15,044 bases of DNA from CAZUQP01 sp964484285 (lineage in GTDB: Bacteria > Pseudomonadota > Gammaproteobacteria > DSM-16500). Of this stretch, positions 6,085 through 12,526 are shown piece by piece. The DNA lies in NCBI GenBank assembly GCA_964484285.1, contig CAZAEO010000052.1, forward strand, positions 1-15,044, given 5' to 3'. Below the pieces are notes generated by a model. It worked only from the letters and a program-made list of their open reading frames with translations. It did no database searches and was not told where the DNA came from. The first letter of the stretch is position 1. The number at the start of each line of letters is the position of its first letter. Both the position numbers and the translations under genes were made by a program.

Positions 6085-6363
6085 ATGGTAGAACAGATAA
6101 TTTCAGGCCGAAGCGTAATTGGAAAAGTCATCAGTAATAAAATGAACAAGACTATTGTTGTGGAAGTGGAGCGTAAAGTGAAGCATCCCCTCTATGGAAA
6201 ATACATGCGGAAATTTTCAAGGATGTATGCCCATGATAATGAAAATATCTGTAAGATTGGTGACATCGTACAAATAAAAATGTGTCGTCCTCTATCAAAA
6301 ACGAAATCATGGATGTTAGTACAAGTTATTAATCAAGGGGAGAAAGAAACAGCCGTAGGATAA
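6085..6363 (+). CDS. rpsQ: 30S ribosomal protein S17
   Basis: S17 is an OB-fold protein that binds the 5' domain of 16S rRNA early in assembly. Conserved blocks are GKVISNKMNKTIVVEVERKVKHPLYGKYMRK, the HDENNIC-like HDNENICKIGDIVQIK and the signature CRPLSKTKSWMLVQV. Two in-frame ATGs compete. The one at 6079 overlaps the rpmC stop but sits only 3 nt after the AGAAGG (6070-6075). The one at 6085 has 9 nt spacing, and I prefer it (92 aa; E. coli 84). Using 6079 would add only Met-Ile. This is the last gene of the S10 module before the spc junction. Confidence 0.95.
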   Translation: MVEQIISGRSVIGKVISNKMNKTIVVEVERKVKHPLYGKYMRKFSRMYAHDNENICKIGDIVQIKMCRPLSKTKSWMLVQVINQGEKETAVG

Positions 6364-6383
6364 ATATATTAATCGGTGATTTC

Positions 6384-6413
6384 TTTATTTTTTTTGAATA
6401 AACATGATAGTAT
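6384..6413 (+). promoter_or_regulatory. Candidate spc-operon promoter, extended -10 type
   Basis: Before rplN, TG at 6405-6406 with one base between leads into TAGTAT (6408-6413), an extended -10. The -35 region is poor: TTTATT or TTATTT at 17-18 nt spacing, inside a T-rich run. The six bases after the -10 are TGGCGG, a GC-rich discriminator. The site corresponds to the E. coli spc promoter. A T8 run (6388-6395) follows only a 4-bp stem (AATC/GATT, 6371-6381), too weak to call a terminator for the S10 module. Confidence 0.45.
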
Positions 6414-6414
6414 T

Positions 6415-6432
6415 GGCGGCCTTATTGCTGCC
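6415..6432 (+). repeat. Short hairpin in the spc leader
   Basis: GGCGGC (6415-6420) pairs with GCTGCC (6427-6432) across the loop CTTATT, five Watson-Crick pairs and one G-U. Like the dyad before rplB, it begins just after the -10 element and covers the predicted start (about 6420). It is not followed by a T-run. It may be a DNA-level symmetry or an mRNA 5' structure. Confidence 0.4.
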
Positions 6433-6449
6433 GTAAATTGGAGTTAAAC

Positions 6450-6818
6450 ATGATTCAAACGCAGACGATGCTGGATGTGGCGGACAATAGTGGTGCGCGT
6501 CGCGTCATGTGCATAAAAGTATTAGGCGGTTCGCATCGTAGATATGCCGGTATTGGAGATGTTATTAAGGTTAGCGTCAAAGAGGCTATTCCACGCGGAA
6601 AAGTAAAAAAAGGTGAGGTGATCAACGCAGTGATTGTTAGAACACGTAAGGGCATAAGACGTCCTGATGGTTCACTCATACGCTTTGATGAAAATGCAGT
6701 TGTGTTGCTCAATGCACAAATGCAACCGATTGGAACTCGTATCTTCGGGCCCATTACGCGTGAATTACGCGGTGAAAATTTCATGAAGATTATTTCATTG
6801 GCTCCGGAAGTTTTATAA
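6450..6818 (+). CDS. rplN: 50S ribosomal protein L14
   Basis: L14 forms part of an intersubunit bridge and is the first gene of the spc operon. The true start is the ATG at 6450, giving MIQTQTMLDVADNSGARRVMCIKVLGG as in the family (122 aa, E. coli 123). GGAG (6440-6443) lies 6 nt upstream. An in-frame TTG at 6438 overlaps this Shine-Dalgarno and would add only four unconserved residues, so I reject it. Other signatures are KEAIPRGKVKKGEV, RRPDGSLIRFDENA and GTRIFGPITRELR, ending KIISLAPEVL. The gene is preceded by a promoter and a small hairpin. Confidence 0.98.
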   Translation: MIQTQTMLDVADNSGARRVMCIKVLGGSHRRYAGIGDVIKVSVKEAIPRGKVKKGEVINAVIVRTRKGIRRPDGSLIRFDENAVVLLNAQMQPIGTRIFGPITRELRGENFMKIISLAPEVL

Positions 6819-6831
6819 AAGAGAGTGACCT

Positions 6832-7155
6832 ATGGCAGAAAAAATTAAAAAAGGCGATGAAGTGATGGTGATCGCTGGTAAAGACAAAGGTAGAAGAGGC
6901 ATTGTTCAATCGGTCTTGCGCGATAAGGGTATGCTTGTAGTCGAAGATATTAATACAGCTAAAAAACATGTTAAAGCAAATCCTAACACGGGTGAAAAAG
7001 GCGGTATTATTATCAAGACTTGTCCCATTCATCGTTCGAATGTGATGCTTTATGATCAAGTGTCTGGTAAAGGAAGTCGTGTAGGCATACGCATCTTAGA
7101 AGATGGACGTCGTGTGCGTTACTTTAAGTCGACGGATGAAGTCATTGATGTGTAG
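6832..7155 (+). CDS. rplX: 50S ribosomal protein L24
   Basis: L24 starts 50S assembly and later lies near the tunnel exit. The product is 107 aa (E. coli 104). It has the KOW motif early: KKGDEVMVIAGKDKGRRGIV at about residues 6-25. This is followed by VVEDINTAKKHVKANPNTGEKGGI and CPIHRSNVML. A purine-rich GAGAG lies just upstream of the ATG. rplE follows after 14 nt. In E. coli, S8 represses the spc operon at a site near the rplX-rplE junction. I could not recognise that structure here by eye. Confidence 0.98.
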   Translation: MAEKIKKGDEVMVIAGKDKGRRGIVQSVLRDKGMLVVEDINTAKKHVKANPNTGEKGGIIIKTCPIHRSNVMLYDQVSGKGSRVGIRILEDGRRVRYFKSTDEVIDV

Positions 7156-7169
7156 GAAATAGGTGAGTT

Positions 7170-7721
7170 ATGGCACGATTGCAAGAGTATTATCGTAAAG
7201 AAGTAGTGAAAAAATTAAAAAACCAATTTAAATATACATCAGTTATGCAAGTCCCACGTATTAGTAAAATTACGTTAAATATGGGACTAGGTGAGGCAAT
7301 GGATGATAAAAAAGTCATTACTTCAGGAGTAGCTGATTTAGAACGAATTGCAGGTCAAAAACCAATAGTGACTCTTGCGCGTAAGTCAATTGCAGGTTTT
7401 AAAGTGCGTGAAGGATGGCCTATTGGATGTAAAGTAACATTACGTGGTAAACGTATGTATGAATTTTTAGATAGACTCATTACTATTGCGTTACCGCGAG
7501 TGCGAGATTTCCGTGGCTTAAGCATTAAATCTTTTGATGGTAGGGGGAATTATAGCTTGGGCTTTAAGGAACAAATTGTTTTTCCAGAGATTGAGTATGA
7601 CAAGATTGATGCTTTAAGAGGTCTTGATATTACAATTACTACCTCTGCTAAAACAAATAAAGAGGCGCATGCTTTGTTAGAAGCATTCAATTTCCCATTT
7701 AAAGAAAAAAACGTAGGCTAA
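7170..7721 (+). CDS. rplE: 50S ribosomal protein L5
   Basis: L5 binds 5S rRNA in the central protuberance and contacts the P-site tRNA and S13. The product is 183 aa (E. coli 179). Conserved blocks are VPRISKITLNMGLGEA, GQKPIVTLARKSIAGFKVREGWPIGCKVTLRG, PRVRDFRGLS and the GNYSLGFKEQIVFPEIEYDKID segment, with DITITTSAKTNKEAHALLEAF near the end. A GGTGAG Shine-Dalgarno precedes the ATG. rpsN starts 6 nt after the stop, following the usual spc order. Confidence 0.98.
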   Translation: MARLQEYYRKEVVKKLKNQFKYTSVMQVPRISKITLNMGLGEAMDDKKVITSGVADLERIAGQKPIVTLARKSIAGFKVREGWPIGCKVTLRGKRMYEFLDRLITIALPRVRDFRGLSIKSFDGRGNYSLGFKEQIVFPEIEYDKIDALRGLDITITTSAKTNKEAHALLEAFNFPFKEKNVG

Positions 7722-7727
7722 GCGGTT

Positions 7728-8033
7728 ATGGCAAAAACTTCAATGGTAGAACGTGAAAAGAAAAGAGCGCAATTAAACAAAAAGTTAGACAAAAAACGCA
7801 AAGAGCTCAAAGCAATCATATGTAATGTTCATCTAGGCGATGATGAACGTACAGAAGCTGAGCATGCTTTGCAGAAATTGCCGCGTGATTCAAGTCGAAC
7901 ACGACAACGTAATCGTTGCAGGTTATGCGGCAGATCCAGAGCGTATAACCGTTTGACAGGTTTATGTAGAATTCATATGCGTTCAGCGGTCATGAATGGT
8001 CTAGTCCCGGGTATGCATAAGGCTAGTTGGTAG
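7728..8033 (+). CDS. rpsN: 30S ribosomal protein S14, long form with Cys3His motif
   Basis: S14 is in the 30S head next to S3, S10 and S19. At 101 aa it is the long form and has the family start MAKTSMVEREKKR and the end PGMHKASW. Long-form S14 usually lacks zinc ligands. Here Cys64, Cys67, Cys80 and His83 form C-x2-C-x12-C-x2-H, at the same places as the Cys4 ribbon of the short zinc-binding form (CxxC...CRIC in Thermus, as I remember it). LPRDSSRTRQRNRC is conserved with other long forms. It lies between rplE and rpsH as usual. Identity is certain; zinc binding is inferred. Confidence 0.97.
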   Translation: MAKTSMVEREKKRAQLNKKLDKKRKELKAIICNVHLGDDERTEAEHALQKLPRDSSRTRQRNRCRLCGRSRAYNRLTGLCRIHMRSAVMNGLVPGMHKASW

Positions 8034-8060
8034 GTCAGGATTGGTTAGAGGTATTTAAAA

Positions 8061-8456
8061 ATGTCAATGCAAGATCCAATAGCGGATATGTTAATACGTA
8101 TACGTAATGCGCAGATGGTAGGCGAGAAACAGGTTAAAATGCCTGCTTCTAAACTGAAAGCGTCTATCCTGAAGGTGTTACAAGAAGAAGGATACATTGA
8201 AAGTTATGAGTTTACGTCTGCCCAAGGTAAAAAAGATTTAACTGTAAATTTGAAATATTATCAAGGCCGGCCAGTCATTGAAAAAGTTAAACGTATAAGT
8301 AAAGCAGGACTGCGAATTTATAGAAGCGTTACTAAGTTGCCTGTTGTTCGAGCAGGAATGGGTATTGCAATTATATCAACGCCTAAGGGTGTGATGACCG
8401 AGCGTGCTGCACGCACCCAAAATTTGGGCGGTGAAATACTGTGTACAGTTGAGTAG
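8061..8456 (+). CDS. rpsH: 30S ribosomal protein S8
   Basis: S8 organises the central domain of 16S rRNA and is the spc-operon repressor in E. coli. The product is 131 aa (E. coli 130). It starts MSMQDPIADMLIRIRNAQ, which fixes the first of two close ATGs (8061). It carries MPASKLKASILKVLQEEGYI, RISKAGLRIY, and the rRNA-binding C-terminal loop ISTPKGVMTERAARTQNLGGEILC. The 27-nt gap from rpsN has only a weak purine stretch (GAGG at 8048-8051) upstream of the ATG. The TAG stop is 11 nt before the rplF start. Confidence 0.98.
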   Translation: MSMQDPIADMLIRIRNAQMVGEKQVKMPASKLKASILKVLQEEGYIESYEFTSAQGKKDLTVNLKYYQGRPVIEKVKRISKAGLRIYRSVTKLPVVRAGMGIAIISTPKGVMTERAARTQNLGGEILCTVE

Positions 8457-8467
8457 TGGGAGAAAAA

Positions 8468-9034
8468 ATGGTTACGTCAAGAGTAGGTAGAAAACCCGTT
8501 GCTGTTCCTGCGGGAGTTGATATAAAAGTTCAAGGCCAAAGCCTACATATAAAGGGGCCAAAAGGGCAGTCAACATTTGCTGTACATCCAGCTGTATTGG
8601 TTCAACTTGAAGGTGGGTTTATCAAAGTTGAACTAAGTTCGACAAAGTCGTACTGTCGTTCAGGGTCAGGTTTGAAGTTGAATAAATCTATTACGGGGAC
8701 TGCACGTTCAAAAATAGCAAATTTGGTTCAAGGTGTAAGCAAAGGATTTGAGCGTAAGCTTGCATTGGTTGGGGTCGGTTATCGTGCTCAAGTAAAAGGT
8801 AAGGAGTTACATTTATCGATTGGTTATTCTCATCCAGTCATTATTACAGCTCCTGAAGGTATTACTATTGAAACACCTAACCAAACAGAAATTATTGTTA
8901 AAGGTGTAGATAATCATTTAGTGGGTCATATGGCGTCGAAAATTCGCGCGGTTCGAGCACCGGAACCTTATAAAGGTAAGGGAATTCGTTACGCAGATGA
9001 GATCATCCTATTGAAAGAAACTAAGAAAAAATAG
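8468..9034 (+). CDS. rplF: 50S ribosomal protein L6
   Basis: L6 lies at the base of the L7/L12 stalk beside the factor-binding site. I choose the ATG at 8468 (188 aa; E. coli 177), which has GGGAGA just upstream. The GTG at 8456 overlaps the rpsH stop and would consume that Shine-Dalgarno. The family pattern is clear: SRVGRKPVAVPAGVDIKVQGQ near the N-terminus, KLALVGVGYRAQVKGKELHLSIGYSHPV, the NQTEIIVKGVDNHLVGHMASKIRA repeat and PEPYKGKGIRYADE near the end. About 10 extra residues relative to E. coli lie in the N-terminal domain before GTAR (around residues 57-80). Confidence 0.97.
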   Translation: MVTSRVGRKPVAVPAGVDIKVQGQSLHIKGPKGQSTFAVHPAVLVQLEGGFIKVELSSTKSYCRSGSGLKLNKSITGTARSKIANLVQGVSKGFERKLALVGVGYRAQVKGKELHLSIGYSHPVIITAPEGITIETPNQTEIIVKGVDNHLVGHMASKIRAVRAPEPYKGKGIRYADEIILLKETKKK

Positions 9035-9043
9035 CAGGGCAAC

Positions 9044-9403
9044 ATGAAAACAGATAAGAAAAGTTCGAGATTACGAAGAGCAAAGCGCACAAGAATGAAT
9101 ATTCGTGAGCAAGAAGCATTGCGTTTGTGTGTGCATAGAACGCCCCGCCATATTTATGCGCAAGTGATTTCTCGCGATGGCTCTAGTGTGTTGGTTTATG
9201 CGTCTACGCTTGATAAGCAGATTAAAGGAAAAATGAAATCGACGGGCAATTTAGAAGCGGCAAAAATGGTTGGGAAGTTAGTGGCTAAGCGCGCTCTTGA
9301 CGCAGGTATTCAACAGGTGGCATTTGATCGATCAGGTTTTAATTATCATGGTCGCATAAAGGCTTTGGCAGATGCAGCGAGAGAAAGCGGATTACAATTT
9401 TAA
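9044..9403 (+). CDS. rplR: 50S ribosomal protein L18
   Basis: L18 binds 5S rRNA and, with L5, joins it to the large subunit. The product is 119 aa (E. coli 117). It has the basic N-terminal segment KSSRLRRAKRTRMNIREQ, RLCVHRTPRHIYAQVI, LDKQIKGKMKSTGNLEAAKMVGK, and the highly conserved end VAFDRSGFNYHGRIKALADAARESGLQF. The start has AGGGC a few bases upstream, and the gene sits 9 nt from each neighbour, rplF and rpsE. Confidence 0.98.
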   Translation: MKTDKKSSRLRRAKRTRMNIREQEALRLCVHRTPRHIYAQVISRDGSSVLVYASTLDKQIKGKMKSTGNLEAAKMVGKLVAKRALDAGIQQVAFDRSGFNYHGRIKALADAARESGLQF

Positions 9404-9412
9404 GGGCTAAAT

Positions 9413-9922
9413 ATGGCGAGTTTTGACCAGACAACAAAAAGTGACGGCATGCAAGAAAAATTAGTTGCAGTGTCACGCAATGCTAAAGTAGTAAAAGGCG
9501 GTAGAATTTTTAGTTTTGCTGCAATTACGGTGGTTGGCGATGGCAATGGGCGTATTGGAATTGGGCGTGGGAAAGCACGTGAAGTTCCTATAGCCATTCA
9601 GAAAGCGTTGGAAGCAGCGCGTAAAAATATGCAGCGTGTCGTATTGAAAAACGGTACTTTGTATTCAGAGATTAGCGGTAAGCATGGTGCAACGAAAGTC
9701 TTTATGAAACCAGCCTCAGAAGGTACAGGAATTATTGCTGGTGGTGCTATGCGTGCTGTGTGTGAGGTGTTAGGAATTAAAAATGTATTAGCGAAAATTA
9801 TAGGTTCAACTAATCCTATCAATGTTGTTAGAGCTACGTTAAAAGCATTGCAGAGTGTAACAACGCCGGAATATGTCGCTGCAAAACGTGGTAAGACGTT
9901 AGAAGAAATGACTGGAAACTAA
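9413..9922 (+). CDS. rpsE: 30S ribosomal protein S5
   Basis: S5 lies on the mRNA entry side near S3 and S4 and affects decoding accuracy. The product is 169 aa (E. coli 167). The dsRNA-binding-like N-domain has LVAVSRNAKVVKGGRIFSF (about residues 17-35) and AITVVGDGNGRIGIGRGKAREVP. The C-domain has PASEGTGIIAGGAMRAVCEVLGIKNVLAK and STNPINVVRATLKAL, then EYVAAKRGKTLEE. The VKGGRIFSF loop holds the region where spectinomycin resistance arises in E. coli, and it looks wild type. AGGG precedes the ATG. rpmD follows after 3 nt. Confidence 0.98.
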   Translation: MASFDQTTKSDGMQEKLVAVSRNAKVVKGGRIFSFAAITVVGDGNGRIGIGRGKAREVPIAIQKALEAARKNMQRVVLKNGTLYSEISGKHGATKVFMKPASEGTGIIAGGAMRAVCEVLGIKNVLAKIIGSTNPINVVRATLKALQSVTTPEYVAAKRGKTLEEMTGN

Positions 9923-9925
9923 TTT

Positions 9926-10117
9926 ATGCCAAGTAAAAAGAACAAAATAAAAGTGACATTAATCAAGAGCGCGATTGCTGCGCAACCCAAACATAAGAAA
10001 TGTGTCAAAGGATTGGGTTTACGTAGATTGCGCCATGCGGTTATCTTGCAAGATAACCCATGTATTCGTGGCATGATCAATAAAATTGGGCATCTGTTGT
10101 TAGTAGAGGAAGCATAA
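9926..10117 (+). CDS. rpmD: 50S ribosomal protein L30
   Basis: L30 is a small protein of the large subunit. The 63-aa product (E. coli 59) shows the family signature KVTLIKSAIAAQPKHKKCVKGLGLRRLRHAVILQDNPCIRGMINKIGHLLLVEE. In this, GLGLRRLRH and the Pro-x-Ile-Arg-Gly-Met-Ile turn are conserved. The start at 9926 is 3 nt after rpsE. No good Shine-Dalgarno is visible other than GGAA at the rpsE end, so coupling to rpsE is likely. Two cysteines stand where I recall Ala or Leu in E. coli. Confidence 0.97.
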   Translation: MPSKKNKIKVTLIKSAIAAQPKHKKCVKGLGLRRLRHAVILQDNPCIRGMINKIGHLLLVEEA

Positions 10118-10120
10118 GCA

Positions 10121-10564
10121 ATGAATCTCAACACATTAAAACCAGCACCAGGTTCCAAAACACCTGCAAAACGTTTAGGGCGTGGCATTGGATCAGGAAA
10201 AGGAAAAACATGTGGACGTGGTCATAAAGGTCAAAGAGCACGTGCGGGCGGGTTTCATAAGATTGGCTTTGAAGGTGGCCAAATGCCTTTGCAGAGACGA
10301 ATGCCGAAATCAGGTTTTCGCTCTAAAAAATCATTGGTACGTGAAGAAATTCGCTTATCCGATCTAAATAGCATCACCTCAGAAGATATCATTGATATTG
10401 AAGCATTACGATCGGCTGGATTGATTCGAGGCACAACCAAGTACGTTAAAATTATTTTGTCTGGTCAAGTCAATAAAGCATTAACCATACGAGGATTGGG
10501 GTTAACAGCAGGTGCACAAAAAGCAATTGAAGCACTTGGCGGCAAGGTTTGGACGGAGAAATAA
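10121..10564 (+). CDS. rplO: 50S ribosomal protein L15
   Basis: L15 is a late assembly protein with a long N-terminal extension threading into 23S rRNA. The product is 147 aa (E. coli 144). The N-terminal extension is Gly/Arg/Lys-rich: KRLGRGIGSGKGKTCGRGHKGQRARAGG. It is followed by FEGGQMPLQRRMPKSGF. The globular C-domain ends SAGAQKAIEA-like, with TAGAQKAIEALGGKVW. The start is 3 nt after rpmD. The TAA stop abuts the secY ATG with no gap (TAAATG), and the secY Shine-Dalgarno GGAG (10555-10558) lies inside rplO, linking the two. Confidence 0.97.
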   Translation: MNLNTLKPAPGSKTPAKRLGRGIGSGKGKTCGRGHKGQRARAGGFHKIGFEGGQMPLQRRMPKSGFRSKKSLVREEIRLSDLNSITSEDIIDIEALRSAGLIRGTTKYVKIILSGQVNKALTIRGLGLTAGAQKAIEALGGKVWTEK

Positions 10565-11896
10565 ATGGGAACCAACCGTCCAGGAGTCAGCGGCACAGCA
10601 AACCAAGGAATCGAAGATTTAAAGCGACGTTTGTGGTTTGTGTTTTTGGCGATAGTTGTGTTTCGCATTGGATCCTACATTCCTGTTCCTGGACTGAATC
10701 CATTGCGTTTGCAAGAATTATTTAGTGCTCAACAAAATAACATTATCGGATTGTTTAACATGTTTTCTGGCGGCGCGCTTATGCGGTTTAGCGTGTTTGC
10801 TTTGGGTATTATGCCCTATATTTCTGCTTCTATTATTATTCAGCTTTTAACGGTGCTTTCACCACAACTTTCTGAATTAAGAAAGGAAGGCGAAGCGGGA
10901 CAACGTAAAATTAATAAATATACTCGTTATGGAACATTGATTTTATCAACATTTCAAGCGATTGGTGTTTCTAAAATGCTTGCGTCACATGGGATAGCAC
11001 TTGCTCCAGGTATTCCATTTTATTTTACAACGACCATTACATTAGTGACGGGTACATTATTCTTAATGTGGTTGGGCGAACAAGTAACCGAGCGAGGAAT
11101 TGGTAACGGTATATCGATTATCATCTTTGCGGGTATTGTGGCGGGATTGCCTGCTGCTATTGGCCGAACCTTAGAACAAGTCAGAGAAGGTCAATTACAG
11201 GTTGTAGTGTTGTTGCTGATCATGTTAGCTGTTGTTGGAGTGGTTGCATTTGTTGTATTTGTTGAGCGTGGGCAGCGTCGCATTACGATAAATTATGCTA
11301 GGCGGGTCCAAGGCGGAAATATGTATTCAGCCAAAAGCAGTCATTTACCTTTAAAAATTAACATGTCTGGTGTCATACCACCTATATTTGCATCAAGCAT
11401 TATTTTGTTTCCTGCGACGTTGGCACAATGGTTTGGTCATGGGAAAGGAATGGAATGGCTAGGAGCAATAGGCGTTGCTTTGCAACAAGGGCAGCCTTTG
11501 CATATGTTATTATTTGGTACCGCGATTATCTTTTTTTGCTTTTTTTATACTGCATTGGTATTTAACCCGAAAGATACAGCAGATAATTTAAAAAAATCGG
11601 GAGCTTTTATTCCTGGAATACGCCCAGGAGAACAGACAGCAAAATATATTGATATGGTTATGTCGCGTTTAACGCTCACAGGATCCATTTATGTGACTCT
11701 AGTCTGTTTGCTGCCTGAGTTTATGATTTTGACATGGAATGTACCCTTTTATTTTGGAGGTACGTCTTTGTTAATTATTGTGGTCGTTGTCATGGATTTT
11801 ATTGCACAAGTTCAAGCGCATATGATGTCTTATCAATATGAATCGCTTCTTAAAAAAGCAAACTTGCGCGGCGGCGGGATGAGTTTAATACGTTAG
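10565..11896 (+). CDS. secY: Preprotein translocase channel subunit SecY
   Basis: SecY is the protein-conducting pore of the SecYEG translocon in the inner membrane. At 443 aa it equals E. coli SecY. Ten membrane segments can be placed at about residues 22-42, 76-96, 120-140, 152-172, 181-200, 212-233, 268-288, 311-331, 370-388 and 395-415. The plug and early region has NMFSGGALMRFSVFALGIMPYISASIIIQLL. The ribosome- and SecA-facing loops are ERGQRRITINYARR (234-247) and FIPGIRPGEQTAKYI, with Arg353 at the site of the essential E. coli Arg357. FFCFFYTALVFNP is also typical. It starts directly at the rplO stop, and its 3' end is followed by rpmJ after 15 nt, the normal spc layout. Confidence 0.98.
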   Translation: MGTNRPGVSGTANQGIEDLKRRLWFVFLAIVVFRIGSYIPVPGLNPLRLQELFSAQQNNIIGLFNMFSGGALMRFSVFALGIMPYISASIIIQLLTVLSPQLSELRKEGEAGQRKINKYTRYGTLILSTFQAIGVSKMLASHGIALAPGIPFYFTTTITLVTGTLFLMWLGEQVTERGIGNGISIIIFAGIVAGLPAAIGRTLEQVREGQLQVVVLLLIMLAVVGVVAFVVFVERGQRRITINYARRVQGGNMYSAKSSHLPLKINMSGVIPPIFASSIILFPATLAQWFGHGKGMEWLGAIGVALQQGQPLHMLLFGTAIIFFCFFYTALVFNPKDTADNLKKSGAFIPGIRPGEQTAKYIDMVMSRLTLTGSIYVTLVCLLPEFMILTWNVPFYFGGTSLLIIVVVVMDFIAQVQAHMMSYQYESLLKKANLRGGGMSLIR

Positions 11897-11911
11897 CAAT
11901 CGGAGTTAAGT

Positions 11912-12025
11912 ATGAAAGTAGGTGCATCAGTAAAGAGAATTTGTCGCCATTGTAAGATTGTGCGCCGCAATCGCGTGGTAAGAGTGATATGCAAAGAAAA
12001 GAGGCACAAGCAAAAACAAGGCTAA
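11912..12025 (+). CDS. rpmJ: 50S ribosomal protein L36
   Basis: This 37-codon gene follows secY by 15 nt. The translation begins MKVGASVKRICRHCKIVRRN and ends RVICKEKRHKQKQG, an evident match to L36. It is the zinc-binding form: Cys11, Cys14, Cys27 and His32 give C-x2-C-x12-C-x4-H. GGAG (11902-11905) lies 6 nt before the ATG. It closes the spc operon. Many bacteria keep a second, zinc-free L36 for zinc starvation; whether this genome does cannot be seen here. Confidence 0.96.
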   Translation: MKVGASVKRICRHCKIVRRNRVVRVICKEKRHKQKQG

Positions 12026-12052
12026 TTTTCATAGTTTTATGTATAAGAGAGA

Positions 12053-12081
12053 TTGATTTTTTATTAATTCAAGATTAAACT
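12053..12081 (+). promoter_or_regulatory. Candidate alpha-operon promoter
   Basis: In the 105-nt rpmJ-rpsM gap, TTGATT (12053-12058) is followed at 17 nt by TAAACT (12076-12081), 4 of 6 matches to each consensus. The next six bases are GACGCG, again GC-rich. The predicted start near 12088 leaves a leader of about 43 nt, shorter than the E. coli alpha leader that folds into the S4-binding pseudoknot. A 7-bp direct repeat ACTGACG occurs at 12079-12085 and 12106-12112. No intrinsic terminator is visible after rpmJ. Confidence 0.4.
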
Positions 12082-12130
12082 GACGCGCTATTTTGCTTAG
12101 ATAAGACTGACGTTAAGTAGGAGTGATTGA

Positions 12131-12499
12131 ATGGCAGCACGTATTGCAGGTGTGAACATACCCGTACAAAAACATATCGTTATTGGGCTCACGTCTATCT
12201 ATGGAATTGGGCGTAATAGAGCCAAAGTCATCTGTCTCTCAGCAAATGTCAAACCAGAAATCAAGGTGAAAGATCTTTCAGAGGCAGAGCTTGAGAATTT
12301 ACGTAATGAAGTCGCTAAATATCGTGTTGAAGGCGATTTACGTCGTGAAGTATCGATGAATATTAAGCGATTAATCGAATTGGGAGCCTATCGTGGTTTG
12401 CGCCATCGACGTGGGTTACCTGTTCGTGGCCAGCGTACTCGCACCAATGCTCGTACGCGTAAGGGTAAGCGTAAAGGTAAGGTAACTAAAACAACTTAA
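12131..12499 (+). CDS. rpsM: 30S ribosomal protein S13
   Basis: S13 sits at the top of the 30S head, bridges to L5 and touches the P-site tRNA. It is the first gene of the alpha operon. The product is 122 aa (E. coli 118). It starts MAARIAGVNIPVQKH, has the helix-two-turn-helix region LTSIYGIGRNRAKVIC, VEGDLRREVSMNIKRLIELGAYRGLRHRRGLPVRGQRTRTNARTRKG, and a basic tail that reaches tRNA. The ATG at 12131 has AGGAG (12119-12123) 7 nt upstream, one of the best ribosome-binding sites in the window, as fits the first gene of a transcript. Confidence 0.98.
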   Translation: MAARIAGVNIPVQKHIVIGLTSIYGIGRNRAKVICLSANVKPEIKVKDLSEAELENLRNEVAKYRVEGDLRREVSMNIKRLIELGAYRGLRHRRGLPVRGQRTRTNARTRKGKRKGKVTKTT

Positions 12500-12526
12500 A
12501 GGTGTTAACTAGGAATATAAACAACA

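Noticed and set aside
6371..6395. Terminator between rpsQ and rplN (AATC/GATT stem then T8)
   Set aside because: The stem is only 4 bp of mostly A-T pairs and is separated from the T-run by several bases. The T-rich stretch more likely belongs to the spc promoter.
6438..6449. N-terminal extension of rplN from a TTG start
   Set aside because: It overlaps the Shine-Dalgarno of the ATG at 6450, and the family begins at MIQ.
8456..8467. GTG start for rplF overlapping the rpsH stop
   Set aside because: The ATG at 8468 has GGGAGA at suitable distance and matches the family N-terminus; the extra four residues are unconserved.
10182..10367. Second open frame on the + strand within rplO
   Set aside because: It is out of frame inside a well-conserved gene, has no ribosome-binding site, and its Lys/Val-rich translation only reflects the basic codons of L15.
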